This document shows positions 1-7,369 of a DNA stretch of 38,627 nt, one piece after another. Source of the DNA: Lachnospiraceae bacterium (GTDB lineage Bacteria > Bacillota > Clostridia > Lachnospirales > Lachnospiraceae); the NCBI GenBank assembly GCA_017539565.1, contig JAFYCS010000089.1, positions 1-38,627 of the forward strand. Direction: 5' to 3'. The translations under genes were made by a program, and so were the position numbers. How positions within the stretch are numbered: position 1 is the stretch's first letter; the number at the start of each line of letters is the position of its first letter. The notes under the pieces are model-generated. The model saw nothing but the letters and a program-made list of their open reading frames with translations, was not told the DNA's origin and did not search any database.

Positions 1-407
1 CCGTCATAATCCACCAGCACACCGGGATCGAAGCCAAGCTTGGTCTCTACAGGGTTTTCAAAGGGCCCCCAGGGAGTTTTGGAAGATGCTACAACTACCA
101 GGCTTCCGCATTTTTCTGCGGCATACATATAATAGGTATCGCCTTTTTTTACAACATCGGGAGCATAGAGTATTGAATCATAATGTGTTTCATAAGCCAC
201 ACCGTGATATTTCCAGTTGGTCAGGTCATCGACGGGAGCGGACCATACCACATAATTGCGGCCGCAGTACTTATCGCGCTCTATATCGTGGGATCCGTAA
301 ACGTAAACACGCTTTTCACCGTTGTGTTCAAAGACTCTGGGTTCACCGTCGGGAACATGTTCCCACAGCGGCATATAAGGATTGGCACCTTTGATAAATT
401 CTTTCAT
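1..407 (-). CDS. GH43 family glycoside hydrolase (beta-xylosidase / arabinofuranosidase type), 5' part only
   Basis: Reading the minus strand from an ATG at 407 gives an open frame of 135 codons that runs off the left edge of the window. The N-terminus reads PYMPLWEHVPDGEPRVF, then VYVYGSHD, VVWSAPVDDLTNW, SILYAPDVV and TYYMYAA. This set is typical of the five-bladed beta-propeller GH43 enzymes that remove xylose or arabinose from plant polysaccharides. The Asp in YGSHD or APDVV would be among the catalytic acids of the family, but the exact assignment needs the full protein. No signal peptide is visible, which suggests a cytoplasmic enzyme acting on imported oligosaccharides. A strong AGGAGG site lies at about 413-418. 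A copy of the dispersed repeat (428-455) lies in its leader. Confidence 0.85.
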   Translation of the reverse strand, partial: MKEFIKGANPYMPLWEHVPDGEPRVFEHNGEKRVYVYGSHDIERDKYCGRNYVVWSAPVDDLTNWKYHGVAYETHYDSILYAPDVVKKGDTYYMYAAEKCGSLVVVASSKTPWGPFENPVETKLGFDPGVLVDYD

Positions 408-427
408 GGGGATTCCTCCTTTGATAA

Positions 428-478
428 AGATCCTTCGCTGCGCTCAGGATGACATGCCGAATGCCTGGCTCAGGATGG
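428..478 (-). repeat. Dispersed short repeat, copy A (plus a partial second copy)
   Basis: On the minus strand 428-455 reads TGTCATCCTGAGCGCAGCGA followed by AGGATCTT. It is the same element as at 9345, 12138 and 25209. A partial second copy (GGCTCAGGATGG) follows at 467-478. The ends ATCCT and AGGAT are complementary, so the element can form a small hairpin. It sits in the leader of the GH43 gene. Confidence 0.75.
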
Positions 479-484
479 AGTGTT

Positions 485-517
485 AAAAAAATCCCCGGCT
501 GACTTGACAGCCGGGGA
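485..517 (-). terminator. Rho-independent terminator of the VirD4-like operon
   Basis: A perfect 10-bp stem (TCCCCGGCTG at 492-501 with CAGCCGGGGA at 508-517, six-base loop) is followed on the minus strand by a run of seven T. It lies just past the stop codon of the VirD4-like gene. Confidence 0.92.
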
Positions 518-524
518 ATGTTTG

Positions 525-2021
525 TTAATCGGGATTTGAGAAAGGCACACCGTCGGCGATGAACGCAAACTTCGTTGTGAACTTGATTACGTCGAACGTA
601 GGCGGATGAGGGATCTCAATGGGCGGGATGGGTACCACCTTGTAGTTGGAGAATGCAGGATACTGGTCGATATCCGCCATGTATGTAATGAACGGATACT
701 CACGGCCGTGGAGTATCAGACACTCACCTTTCTCCTTACTGAATCGCTGAAGCTCGGTAACAGAGATCAGACGGCGTTTTTCTGCTCCGCCGGGTCCCCA
801 TGCATCGATCTCACCGCAGAGGAAGCTCATTTCATTGAGCAGGTCGCGCTCACGGGAGGTAAGGAAGATCCAGTTATCGCAGTTACCCTTGATGGTATCG
901 GCGTCCTCACCGTAACGGCCCTTAAGCTGATGCAGTGACTGTACAACCAGATAGAAGCGCATGTTACGGGAACGTGCTGCAGATATCATGGAAGGCATAT
1001 CAGGCACCTTGGGGATGTTACAGAACTCGTCCAGTACGAAGTTAACACGAACGGGCAGTGAGAGGGAAGCCTGGCGCTGTGCCTCACCGATAAGGATTTC
1101 GTATACCTGCTTGATGAACATGGTAACCAGGAAGTGGCAGGTGGTCTTCTCATCGGGAACGATAACGTATACGGCTGTCTTTTCATGACCGAACATACGG
1201 ATATCGAATGTATTGTGACAGAGCATATCGGTAAGTCTCTTGTTCAGGTTGAAGATGGATACCATACCGTAAAGCACTGACATGATGGAAGCGATGGTCT
1301 TTTCGTTCTCACCAAGCAGTGTACCCTTGAACAACATACCGATGGTGTTCTGGGTACTCATCTTACCGGCCAGAGTCTTAAGGGACTCCAGAGCTGCCTG
1401 TGAGCAGAGAGCGGTGAGGCTTCGCATGTTAACTGCGTTCTCAGCAGCAGCTGCTTCGAAGAGCAGGTACATATTTGCGGTAAGCAGTGTCTCTGCCATC
1501 AGGGGGTACAGAAGGTCGGTAGTGTTTTCCTTCTGTCTTGCGGAAAGTGTAGCCGCAAGGTCGTTTACCAGGTTGTTTGCCTCATCCTTACGTCCGGTAC
1601 GATAGTACTCATAAGGAAGTGCCAGGGGATCCCACATGTCGCCGTAACCGATATCACGGAAGTTGAGCACAACGGTCTTGTAACCGTGCTCTTTCGCGAA
1701 ACCGCCGGTACGAACATAAAGCTCTGCCTTAGGGTCGGTAACGACGAAGGATTCACCTGAACGGATGAACATATTCAAAGTAGGCATACAGAAGATACGG
1801 GTCTTCTTTGAACCGGTGGCACCGAAGATCAGTGTGTGGGTGTCACGGCCGTCCAGATAAGCCGTATGTCCGTCTGACATGATGGGCACGCCGCCGATGG
1901 GATAGGTGGGTGCATCAATGTCTACCTTTGTTGCGCTGCGCTGTATCTCCTCAACTGTAGCCCAGCGGGTTGTACCCATATTACTTTTATATCTTGTATT
2001 TTTTATCTGAGTGCTGCTCAT
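525..2021 (-). CDS. Soluble VirD4/TraG-like ATPase with altered Walker A motif
   Basis: This 498-residue protein resembles the cytoplasmic ATPase part of type IV coupling proteins (VirD4/TraG), which in conjugation deliver DNA to the secretion channel. Visible marks are the P-loop GATGSKKT (67-74), the TraG-like stretch FVVTDPKAELY (92-102), Walker B VNFVLDEF (326-333) followed by a PKVPDMPSMISAARSRNMR region, and VVQSLHQL (359-366). Two features are odd. There is no N-terminal transmembrane hairpin, which coupling proteins of about 600 residues normally carry. The sixth P-loop position, normally Gly (GxxxxGKT), is Lys (TCA AAG AAG ACC). No relaxase, VirB4, VirB6 or integrase is nearby. It lies 12 bases after the 287-residue gene, so the two are one operon ending at the terminator at 485-517. 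Family assignment is secure; a conjugative role is not, and it may be a domesticated motor. Confidence 0.85.
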   Translation of the reverse strand: MSSTQIKNTRYKSNMGTTRWATVEEIQRSATKVDIDAPTYPIGGVPIMSDGHTAYLDGRDTHTLIFGATGSKKTRIFCMPTLNMFIRSGESFVVTDPKAELYVRTGGFAKEHGYKTVVLNFRDIGYGDMWDPLALPYEYYRTGRKDEANNLVNDLAATLSARQKENTTDLLYPLMAETLLTANMYLLFEAAAAENAVNMRSLTALCSQAALESLKTLAGKMSTQNTIGMLFKGTLLGENEKTIASIMSVLYGMVSIFNLNKRLTDMLCHNTFDIRMFGHEKTAVYVIVPDEKTTCHFLVTMFIKQVYEILIGEAQRQASLSLPVRVNFVLDEFCNIPKVPDMPSMISAARSRNMRFYLVVQSLHQLKGRYGEDADTIKGNCDNWIFLTSRERDLLNEMSFLCGEIDAWGPGGAEKRRLISVTELQRFSKEKGECLILHGREYPFITYMADIDQYPAFSNYKVVPIPPIEIPHPPTFDVIKFTTKFAFIADGVPFSNPD

Positions 2022-2033
2022 CTTGCCCCCTCC

Positions 2034-2897
2034 TTAATAATTAAACTGCGCCGTGAATACTTTGGCGTTGTTTTCGATCAGCTCGGAAACGTAGATACCG
2101 TCCGGTGCAAATGCGCTGATCATACTCTTTGTCACGATGCCGTCATAAGGCGGAGTAGATGTGTATACGGAATAAACAATATCAGATGCCAGACGGTCCA
2201 GCATATCATAACCTGCAAAATACTTGTCTTCACGCAGGCGGTTAACGGATGCGATTATCATCTCCTCAGCATCCGTTGCCAGATTAAGGCCGTATTCGTT
2301 GATCTCCTGGCAGATGTAACTGCAAAGATCAGCAGAATCGGGCAGCTTCATATTGATGAGCTGTATACGGAAGAAGAGTACCAGGAGCTGTGTCAGTTCC
2401 TGTACAGACTGTTGATTGTAGTTGGGTAACTGGAAGATGTAGCAGATATCATCATCCATAGTCGCAAGATATTTCATGATATCAATGAAATGTGCGTCTT
2501 CAAAGTGTCCTGTCCATTCGCTTACATCGACGGAGAGGAGCCCGCGGTATTCGGAACGGAAGCCTGCTGCGTCACGGATCTTTTCGCCGATCTTTTCAAT
2601 CTCGTGGCATTCCTTGTCTGCGGGAACGTAGTCCACGAAACACTCGAGACAGCGGACATTTCCGTAGAACTCCAACAGATTGCCGGAGGTATACATGAAA
2701 CTGGTAAGCAGCATGAGCAGGTTCTCACGGTCGATACCGTTATCAGCGGCCCATAAGAGGTTGGGAACCACAAGCTTCGGTTTTGCGTGGAACTTTTCAA
2801 CGTTTTCGCTCAGACGCTGCCATTGATCGATGACTTCCTTGAACTCATCCAGACCGTGGAGAGCCATGATCTCTTTGTAGTACGCATTTTCTGCCAT
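2034..2897 (-). CDS. Unknown 287-residue protein, possibly a degenerate P-loop (AAA-like) partner of the VirD4-like ATPase
   Basis: I do not recognise a named family. The order of elements is suggestive of a worn AAA-type core: a strand ending in PNLLWAADNGIDREN (45-59), where a P-loop would be expected but Gly-Lys-Thr is absent, then a helix; LLSVDVSEW (120-128), which resembles a Walker B strand; and ICYIFQLPN (151-159), which resembles a sensor-1 strand. The remaining C-terminal half looks helical. No signal peptide or membrane segment is visible. It is the first gene of the operon and has an AAGGTGG site before the ATG at 2897. The 12-base gap to the VirD4-like gene suggests the two proteins work together. 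The pseudo-ATPase reading is inference. Confidence 0.8.
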   Translation of the reverse strand: MAENAYYKEIMALHGLDEFKEVIDQWQRLSENVEKFHAKPKLVVPNLLWAADNGIDRENLLMLLTSFMYTSGNLLEFYGNVRCLECFVDYVPADKECHEIEKIGEKIRDAAGFRSEYRGLLSVDVSEWTGHFEDAHFIDIMKYLATMDDDICYIFQLPNYNQQSVQELTQLLVLFFRIQLINMKLPDSADLCSYICQEINEYGLNLATDAEEMIIASVNRLREDKYFAGYDMLDRLASDIVYSVYTSTPPYDGIVTKSMISAFAPDGIYVSELIENNAKVFTAQFNY

Positions 2898-2956
2898 AGA
2901 ACAAATCCACCTTTCCTGTTTTGTGCTCTGTAATCGTTTACAGGCATCCGCGTAAA

Positions 2957-2985
2957 ATTATATCAGATAAGGTAGGATTTTACCA
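2957..2985 (-). promoter_or_regulatory. Promoter of the two-gene VirD4-like operon
   Basis: On the minus strand an extended -10 (TG-A-TATAAT, TATAAT at 2957-2962) lies about 60 bases ahead of the ATG at 2897. The -35 region (TGGTAA at 2980-2985, 17-base spacer) is weak, which fits an extended -10 promoter. Confidence 0.6.
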
Positions 2986-3056
2986 TAATAATGTAGAGTT
3001 CATAATGAGATTTGGCAGATTTACACAAAAAAGAGGCTTATCTTTTTAAGTTGAAT

Positions 3057-3902
3057 TTAAGGAACGATAGCAAAATCAGAGACTGCCGATCCTTTTTCTA
3101 TCTCGTCGGCTGTATGAACGGTGGAAATGAAGCTTATGCCGTTATTGAAAAAGCTTCCGCTCTGGATGGCGGCGTTATATACGTCATGCCCGAATCCTTC
3201 ATAATCATCACTTCCGGTGTATGCCAGGATGGAGCGGATAGCGGCTTTGACATAATCGGAAGATGAAGCATCCTCACCCTGTTCGATGGTGAGCCTGTCC
3301 TTGTCGGCGGTACCGGCACTTATCTTGAATTTGATGTGTGTATCATTTCCGCCGCTTAACAAAGTATATTCGCCGCTTTTGTTAGCTACGGGATTTAAGC
3401 TCATATTATCTGCTGCCAGATTGCTGTTAAGTGCATTGAGCAAAGCCTCACCGGTTAGGGAGCCGGGGGCTGATGCGGTAGGAGCGGCAGTAGGTGCTGC
3501 ACCCGCGGTGGGAGTGGCAGCGGGCTGGGATGTGCCCTGCTCATAACGCGAGATATTGATATCGCCCGTGGCCGGCTTGGGTACGGGAGTGCCCGAAGGT
3601 GCTTCGGTAGGTTTGCCGTAATCGGGATTGAGAGGGGAATCCGCAGGGTATTCAAGGGATCCGTCCTCGTATTTTTCCGAATATGTACGGACCATATTGC
3701 CGGATATGGCGATACGGGGATCGTTTAAACAGTCATTACAGATATGGCGTTCGATGCCGACTATATCGAACTTCTTGCAGAACCTGGTCTTGCCGCAGAA
3801 GTCGCAGGCCACCGGACCGCATCCGCACAGTAAAAGAGCGCACCATAAAAAAGCTATTACCGGCCTTATGTTTAGATTTTTAAATCTGTTTAATCTTTTC
3901 AT
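3057..3902 (-). CDS. Predicted lipoprotein with Cys4 zinc-ribbon-like head and Ala/Thr/Pro linker
   Basis: The chosen ATG at 3902 gives 281 residues. A longer frame to 3986 would start upstream of the likely promoter at 3957 and is rejected. The N-terminus (MKRLNRF, then a hydrophobic stretch ending LLLCGC) looks like a lipoprotein signal peptide. Just after it comes CDFCGKTRFC and HICNDC, a CxxC...CxxC arrangement like a small zinc ribbon. A low-complexity linker rich in Pro, Ala and Thr follows, then a C-terminal domain of about 130 residues with no recognised family. A cytoplasmic-style zinc ribbon placed immediately after a lipobox is unusual. The gene stands alone between the tRNA terminator and the VirD4-like operon. 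Function unknown; it is probably anchored outside the membrane. Confidence 0.8.
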   Translation of the reverse strand: MKRLNRFKNLNIRPVIAFLWCALLLCGCGPVACDFCGKTRFCKKFDIVGIERHICNDCLNDPRIAISGNMVRTYSEKYEDGSLEYPADSPLNPDYGKPTEAPSGTPVPKPATGDINISRYEQGTSQPAATPTAGAAPTAAPTASAPGSLTGEALLNALNSNLAADNMSLNPVANKSGEYTLLSGGNDTHIKFKISAGTADKDRLTIEQGEDASSSDYVKAAIRSILAYTGSDDYEGFGHDVYNAAIQSGSFFNNGISFISTVHTADEIEKGSAVSDFAIVP

Positions 3903-3956
3903 TAAAGAACTCTTCGTGTTAGTGCAAACCGGGTAGTCCGATATTATGTAAACAAG

Positions 3957-3962
3957 ATTATA
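3957..3962 (-). promoter_or_regulatory. Extended -10 promoter of the lipoprotein gene
   Basis: The minus strand reads TGC-TATAAT, an extended -10, about 55 bases ahead of the ATG at 3902. Its place decides the start codon of the lipoprotein gene, since the longer frame would begin before it. Confidence 0.6.
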
Positions 3963-3991
3963 GCACAGCATATTTCTAAAGTCCATAATGC

Positions 3992-4020
3992 AAAAAAAAA
4001 GACCGCCTTCAAAGGCGGTC
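3992..4020 (-). terminator. Terminator of tRNA-Arg
   Basis: GACCGCCT pairs with AGGCGGTC around a four-base loop, followed on the minus strand by nine T. It lies ten bases past the tRNA 3' end and isolates the tRNA from the lipoprotein gene. Confidence 0.92.
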
Positions 4021-4029
4021 CATGTTCAG

Positions 4030-4103
4030 CGTGCGCGACAGGATTCGAACCCACGACCTTCTGGTCCGTAGCCAGACGCTCTATCCAGCTGAGCTACGCG
4101 CAC
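4030..4103 (-). tRNA. tRNA-Arg (anticodon ACG)
   Basis: The minus strand folds into a standard cloverleaf. The acceptor stem is GTGCGCG with CGCGCAC (7 bp). The D arm holds AGCTGGATA, the anticodon stem TCTGG/CCAGA encloses CTACGGA with anticodon ACG, and the T loop is TTCGAAT. The T stem has three G-U pairs. The discriminator base is G and CCA is not encoded. Confidence 0.97.
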
Positions 4104-4203
4104 CCGGCAGTTGAAAGCATCCTTTCAACGTCCGCAGAATACAATATCACATGCACAGTAAAAAGTCAAATGATTTTTTCAATGACTTTTCAGCCATATA
4201 TGA

Positions 4204-4233
4204 TTGGACTTATAAAGAAAATTGTTGTACAAT
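4204..4233 (+). promoter_or_regulatory. Promoter of the Pro-rich membrane protein gene
   Basis: TTGGAC (4204-4209) and TACAAT (4228-4233) are 18 bases apart, 57 bases ahead of the ATG at 4291. Confidence 0.55.
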
Positions 4234-4290
4234 GTTTACGACTATGTTCTTAAAGTCATTGAAGACTATTTAATGAGGAGGAACAGGACA

Positions 4291-5166
4291 ATGGACGAAG
4301 AGATCAAGAACGACCAGGCAACGGATGATCGCAAATTTGTGGATGCATTGAGCGATGAGAACGGTGCCGCAGCAGCACCTGCGCAGGATCAGGGTGCAGC
4401 ACCGGAACAGCAGAGCGCTGCTCCCAACCCGCTGCCGCCGGTCAACAACCAGCAGTCAACACCGCTGCCGCCGGTCAACAACCAGCAGTCAACACCGCTG
4501 CCGCCGGTCAACAATCAGCAGGCAAATCCCATGCCGCCGATAAACAATCAGCAGGCAAATCCCATGCCGCCGATAAACAATCAGCAGGCAAACCCCATGC
4601 CGCCGGTCAACAATCAGCAGGCAAATCCTATGCCGCCGATCAATAACCAGCCCATGAATCAGGGACCTATGGGTCAGCCTATGAATCAGCCGCCGATGGG
4701 ACAGCCCATGAACCAGGGACCCATGGGACAGCCCCCGATGGGAGCACCTGTACAGCAGCCTAACCCGCTGTTTTCCGGACCGCCCCAGCAGGAGCCTCCG
4801 AAGAAAAAGAAAGGCGGCGGAGCTGTTATCATCATCCTTGTGGTAGTACTTCTGCTTCTTCTGGGAGCCGGTATTGCAGTACTTTTCGGAACAGGCATTT
4901 TAGGCCCCAAGAAGGAGATACAGCTTTCAAAGACCAGCGTAAAGATCGATAAGGGCGAAGAGATCGTCATTATGATAGAAAACTATGAAGATGATCTGAA
5001 CGGCGTATACCTTAATTATGAGAGCGAAGATCCAAAGATCGCAAAGATCAGTGAAGAGTATGATGATGCTTTCGTGATACAGGGCAAGAAGAAAGGCAAG
5101 ACCACGGTCACTGTCAGCGGCAAAGGCTGCGAGACCATAACAATAAATGTAACAGTTAAGGATTGA
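4291..5166 (+). CDS. Pro/Gln/Asn-repeat membrane protein with C-terminal Ig-like (Big-type) domain
   Basis: The start at 4291 (MDEEIKND) is chosen because GAGGAGGA at 4275-4282 precedes it and the promoter at 4204-4233 excludes most of the longer frame. The 291-residue product has an acidic N-terminus, seven 11-residue repeats of the type NPMPPINNQQA, then MNQGPMGQP-type repeats. A basic patch KKKKGGG is followed by one membrane helix (VIIILVVVLLLLLGAGIAVL), so the N-terminus should face the cytoplasm. The last 80 residues (LSKTSVKIDKGEE ... TTVTVSGKGCETITINV) resemble a bacterial Ig-like fold and would lie outside. Such proteins are common in Lachnospiraceae but the job is unknown. It is followed after 7 bases by the NdpA-like gene. 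Confidence 0.85.
   Translation: MDEEIKNDQATDDRKFVDALSDENGAAAAPAQDQGAAPEQQSAAPNPLPPVNNQQSTPLPPVNNQQSTPLPPVNNQQANPMPPINNQQANPMPPINNQQANPMPPVNNQQANPMPPINNQPMNQGPMGQPMNQPPMGQPMNQGPMGQPPMGAPVQQPNPLFSGPPQQEPPKKKKGGGAVIIILVVVLLLLLGAGIAVLFGTGILGPKKEIQLSKTSVKIDKGEEIVIMIENYEDDLNGVYLNYESEDPKIAKISEEYDDAFVIQGKKKGKTTVTVSGKGCETITINVTVKD
4426..4650 (+). repeat. 33-bp tandem coding repeat (about 7 units)
   Basis: Seven tandem 33-base units encode 11-residue repeats (NPLPPVNNQQS, TPLPPVNNQQS and NPMPPINNQQA forms; the last unit is short). Units within the array are nearly identical in DNA, so copy number could vary by slippage or recombination. Confidence 0.92.
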
Positions 5167-5173
5167 TAAAAAG

Positions 5174-6163
5174 ATGAACAAGTCCGCTATTGAAATAGAA
5201 CGTGTTTTCTTAAGTACGATCGATGCGTCCAAGGCATTCGTGGAATATAATGAATGGACTATCGATCCCGACGGAGAGATATATCAGTATATACTTCAGT
5301 TGTTTGCACATAATTTTTCGCAGGCGGCTGCAAAGAAGGCGCGTTTCGCGGAGGATTCGTTCTTAGCGCAGATCACACCCACGGAGGCAGAAGGCTTTGA
5401 TGCCTTCGTGGATGTGATAGGCGATGAAATGCATGAACTCTTAAAGGATGCATATGGCATGCAGCCCGGCAGCGGGCTGTTTATATTTGCCTCGGCTGAT
5501 GAACAGCCGGTGATAGCATTTTTCAAGCTCAACTACCAGAGCCGTTTTGCATGCGAGAAGCGGGACGGCAAGGTGGTATGGCAGAAAGATGCCAGGCTGC
5601 TTCCGGCACATACCCAGAAGGAATATGATTATTTCTATATAAATGTTTTTGAACGCAGGGTATGGATGTCGGATATGCGCTGTGTGATCGACGGCGAGAG
5701 CATCAATTATATGGAAGAGCGCATCTTAAAGGTGAATCTTGATAAGTCCGAGAAGGAGACCGTACAGGTATTCCAGGCAGCAGTGATGGACACCATTAAA
5801 GAGTGCTATGAGGATGAAGCACCCAAAAAGCTTTTTGAATACCGTAAGGAAGTGGCGGAGGATGCAAAAGAGAAGGGTGAGATCAATCCTGTACGCATAC
5901 CGCAGCGTATATTTGCGGACAATGAAAAGGCTGCTCAGCGCTACGAGGAGAAGACACGGGATCTTGAGATAAAGGATACTCCTGTTTTCGTCAGTCCCCA
6001 GACCAGAAGAAGCCTTACTAAAAAACAGAAAATAGTTACGGAGAACGGCATTGAGATACTGGTTCCCATTGAGTATCTTGATGACAAGACCGTATTTGAA
6101 TATAAGCAGGAAAACGGCATGGTCAATATCTATATCCATGACGTTAACGGGACGCTGAAATAA
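5174..6163 (+). CDS. NdpA-like (37 kDa nucleoid-associated family) protein
   Basis: The 329-residue product starts with a pattern typical of the nucleoid-associated NdpA/YejK family: an N-terminal strand region (IEIERVFLSTID), a long helical segment and GLFIFASADEQPVIAFFKLNY, and the length fits (family about 335). The middle contains ARLLPAHTQKEYDYFYINVFERRVW and the end ENGIEILVPIEYL. Proteins of this family bind the nucleoid, but their function is poorly known, and I assign the family from general layout rather than a diagnostic motif. No membrane segment is seen. It follows the Pro-rich membrane protein by 7 bases and its AAGGA site (5158-5162) lies inside the end of that gene, so the two are probably translated from one mRNA. 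Confidence 0.6.
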   Translation: MNKSAIEIERVFLSTIDASKAFVEYNEWTIDPDGEIYQYILQLFAHNFSQAAAKKARFAEDSFLAQITPTEAEGFDAFVDVIGDEMHELLKDAYGMQPGSGLFIFASADEQPVIAFFKLNYQSRFACEKRDGKVVWQKDARLLPAHTQKEYDYFYINVFERRVWMSDMRCVIDGESINYMEERILKVNLDKSEKETVQVFQAAVMDTIKECYEDEAPKKLFEYRKEVAEDAKEKGEINPVRIPQRIFADNEKAAQRYEEKTRDLEIKDTPVFVSPQTRRSLTKKQKIVTENGIEILVPIEYLDDKTVFEYKQENGMVNIYIHDVNGTLK

Positions 6164-6202
6164 AACTTCTAAAGTTCGTCGGTAGAAATCCGCATTCTTA
6201 CA

Positions 6203-6211
6203 TGGTATAAT
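6203..6211 (+). promoter_or_regulatory. Extended -10 promoter of the membrane diguanylate cyclase
   Basis: CATGGTATAAT (TG-G-TATAAT, TATAAT at 6206-6211) lies 45 bases before the ATG at 6257, without a clear -35. The same CATGGTATAAT string precedes the second GGDEF gene at 33837-33847. Confidence 0.6.
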
Positions 6212-6256
6212 TATAGTGTGTGTATATATCCGAAGGGTGTTTCGCAGGGGGGGAGA

Positions 6257-7360
6257 ATGAGAGTTTCCAAAAACATCCAACGCTATATAGATGAACAGAA
6301 GAGTCTCGAAGACAGATTATTCGGTGCCGTTCTGGTTGCCGGTGTGGTCATTGTCTGGATCTCAATGATCGTTACTTTCATAGAGAAACTCAGCGATACA
6401 TCAAATATAGGACCCATTGCATCAGCTATAATGCTGCTGGTTGTTCTTTATGTGGCATACGGACTCAAGAAGATGGACCTGGCACGGCTGATGCTGTGTT
6501 ATGTCCTTAACTGCCTGGTCATACCCCTGGCCTTCTTTTCCTGCGGAGGTATAGATTCGGGTATGCCGCTTTATATGCTGGCCGGGCTCTTCCTGGTAGT
6601 GCCGGTATTAAAAGGGGCAAAAAGGATCATCTGTCTGATAGTTTCTTATATTACGGATATAGCCTGTATAATAGTTTCATATTATTTCATGCCGTCGGGA
6701 TTTGTTGAGGAGCAGGAAGTTAAGCTGGTCGCACATTTGAGTCTTGAGGCAAGGGTGATCGATATGATAAGCTCGCTTATACTTATCGGTCTTTATATCA
6801 TCATTACGACCACCATCATCATGGATGCATACCAGAAAGAAAGAGAGAGTACCGCGGAGCTGCTTATGAAGCTGGACGAGCTCTCCTCAAAGGATGAGCT
6901 GACGGGGCTTTATAACAGAAGGGAGCTTTTCCGTTTCCTGGAGGATAAGCCGGTAAAGGATGATGAGAGATACTATCTGTGTATGATAGATATAGATCAT
7001 TTTAAGAAGCTTAACGATACCTACGGACACTTTTTCGGAAATGTGGTATTAAAACAGCTTGCTGCCATAATGATGCAGGAGGCATGCGATGAGAATAACG
7101 AGCTTGTTGTCAGATACGGTGGTGAGGAATTCCTGATAATCATCAAAGCTGACAGACAGGAAGACGCATACAGAAGAATGGACAGGATGAGAGCGAATTT
7201 CGTTGATGTCAGATGGGACAAGGATCCTGATCTGGTAACATCCTTCAGCGGCGGGCTGGTACGCTTTGCACGCTTCGGATCCACCGCTGAGGCTATAGAT
7301 TATGCGGATAAGCTGCTGTATGCCGCCAAGGAAGGCGGAAGAAACCGCATAAGCATGTAA
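6257..7360 (+). CDS. Membrane-bound diguanylate cyclase (GGEEF)
   Basis: The start at 6257 (MRVSKNI) is chosen over the longer frame at 6218 because a GGGGGAG tract lies just before it and the extended -10 at 6206 would put the longer start close to +1. The 367-residue product has about six membrane segments between residues 22 and 190 and then a complete GGDEF domain: DELTGLYNRRELF (213-225), MIDIDHFKKLNDTYGH (243-258) and the active site GGEEF (288-292). It should make cyclic di-GMP from two GTP. No RxxD inhibitory site is seen upstream of GGEEF, so product inhibition may be absent. The membrane part probably senses an unknown signal. It is convergent with the gene ending at 7370, only 9 bases away. 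Confidence 0.92.
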   Translation: MRVSKNIQRYIDEQKSLEDRLFGAVLVAGVVIVWISMIVTFIEKLSDTSNIGPIASAIMLLVVLYVAYGLKKMDLARLMLCYVLNCLVIPLAFFSCGGIDSGMPLYMLAGLFLVVPVLKGAKRIICLIVSYITDIACIIVSYYFMPSGFVEEQEVKLVAHLSLEARVIDMISSLILIGLYIIITTTIIMDAYQKERESTAELLMKLDELSSKDELTGLYNRRELFRFLEDKPVKDDERYYLCMIDIDHFKKLNDTYGHFFGNVVLKQLAAIMMQEACDENNELVVRYGGEEFLIIIKADRQEDAYRRMDRMRANFVDVRWDKDPDLVTSFSGGLVRFARFGSTAEAIDYADKLLYAAKEGGRNRISM

Positions 7361-7369
7361 TCTTTAGGG

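Noticed and set aside
2490-2756. Open frames opposite the VirD4-like operon, and similar antisense frames elsewhere
   Set aside because: They have no ribosome sites and no family features and mirror the codon pattern of the real genes.
525-2897. An active conjugative element
   Set aside because: No relaxase, VirB4-like ATPase, channel proteins, integrase or attachment repeats are visible.
3903-3986. Longer start of the lipoprotein frame at 3986
   Set aside because: It would begin upstream of the extended -10 at 3957-3962, and the signal peptide begins at the ATG at 3902.
4426-4650. CRISPR-like tandem repeat
   Set aside because: The 33-bp units are contiguous without spacers, stay in frame and encode Pro-rich 11-residue repeats.
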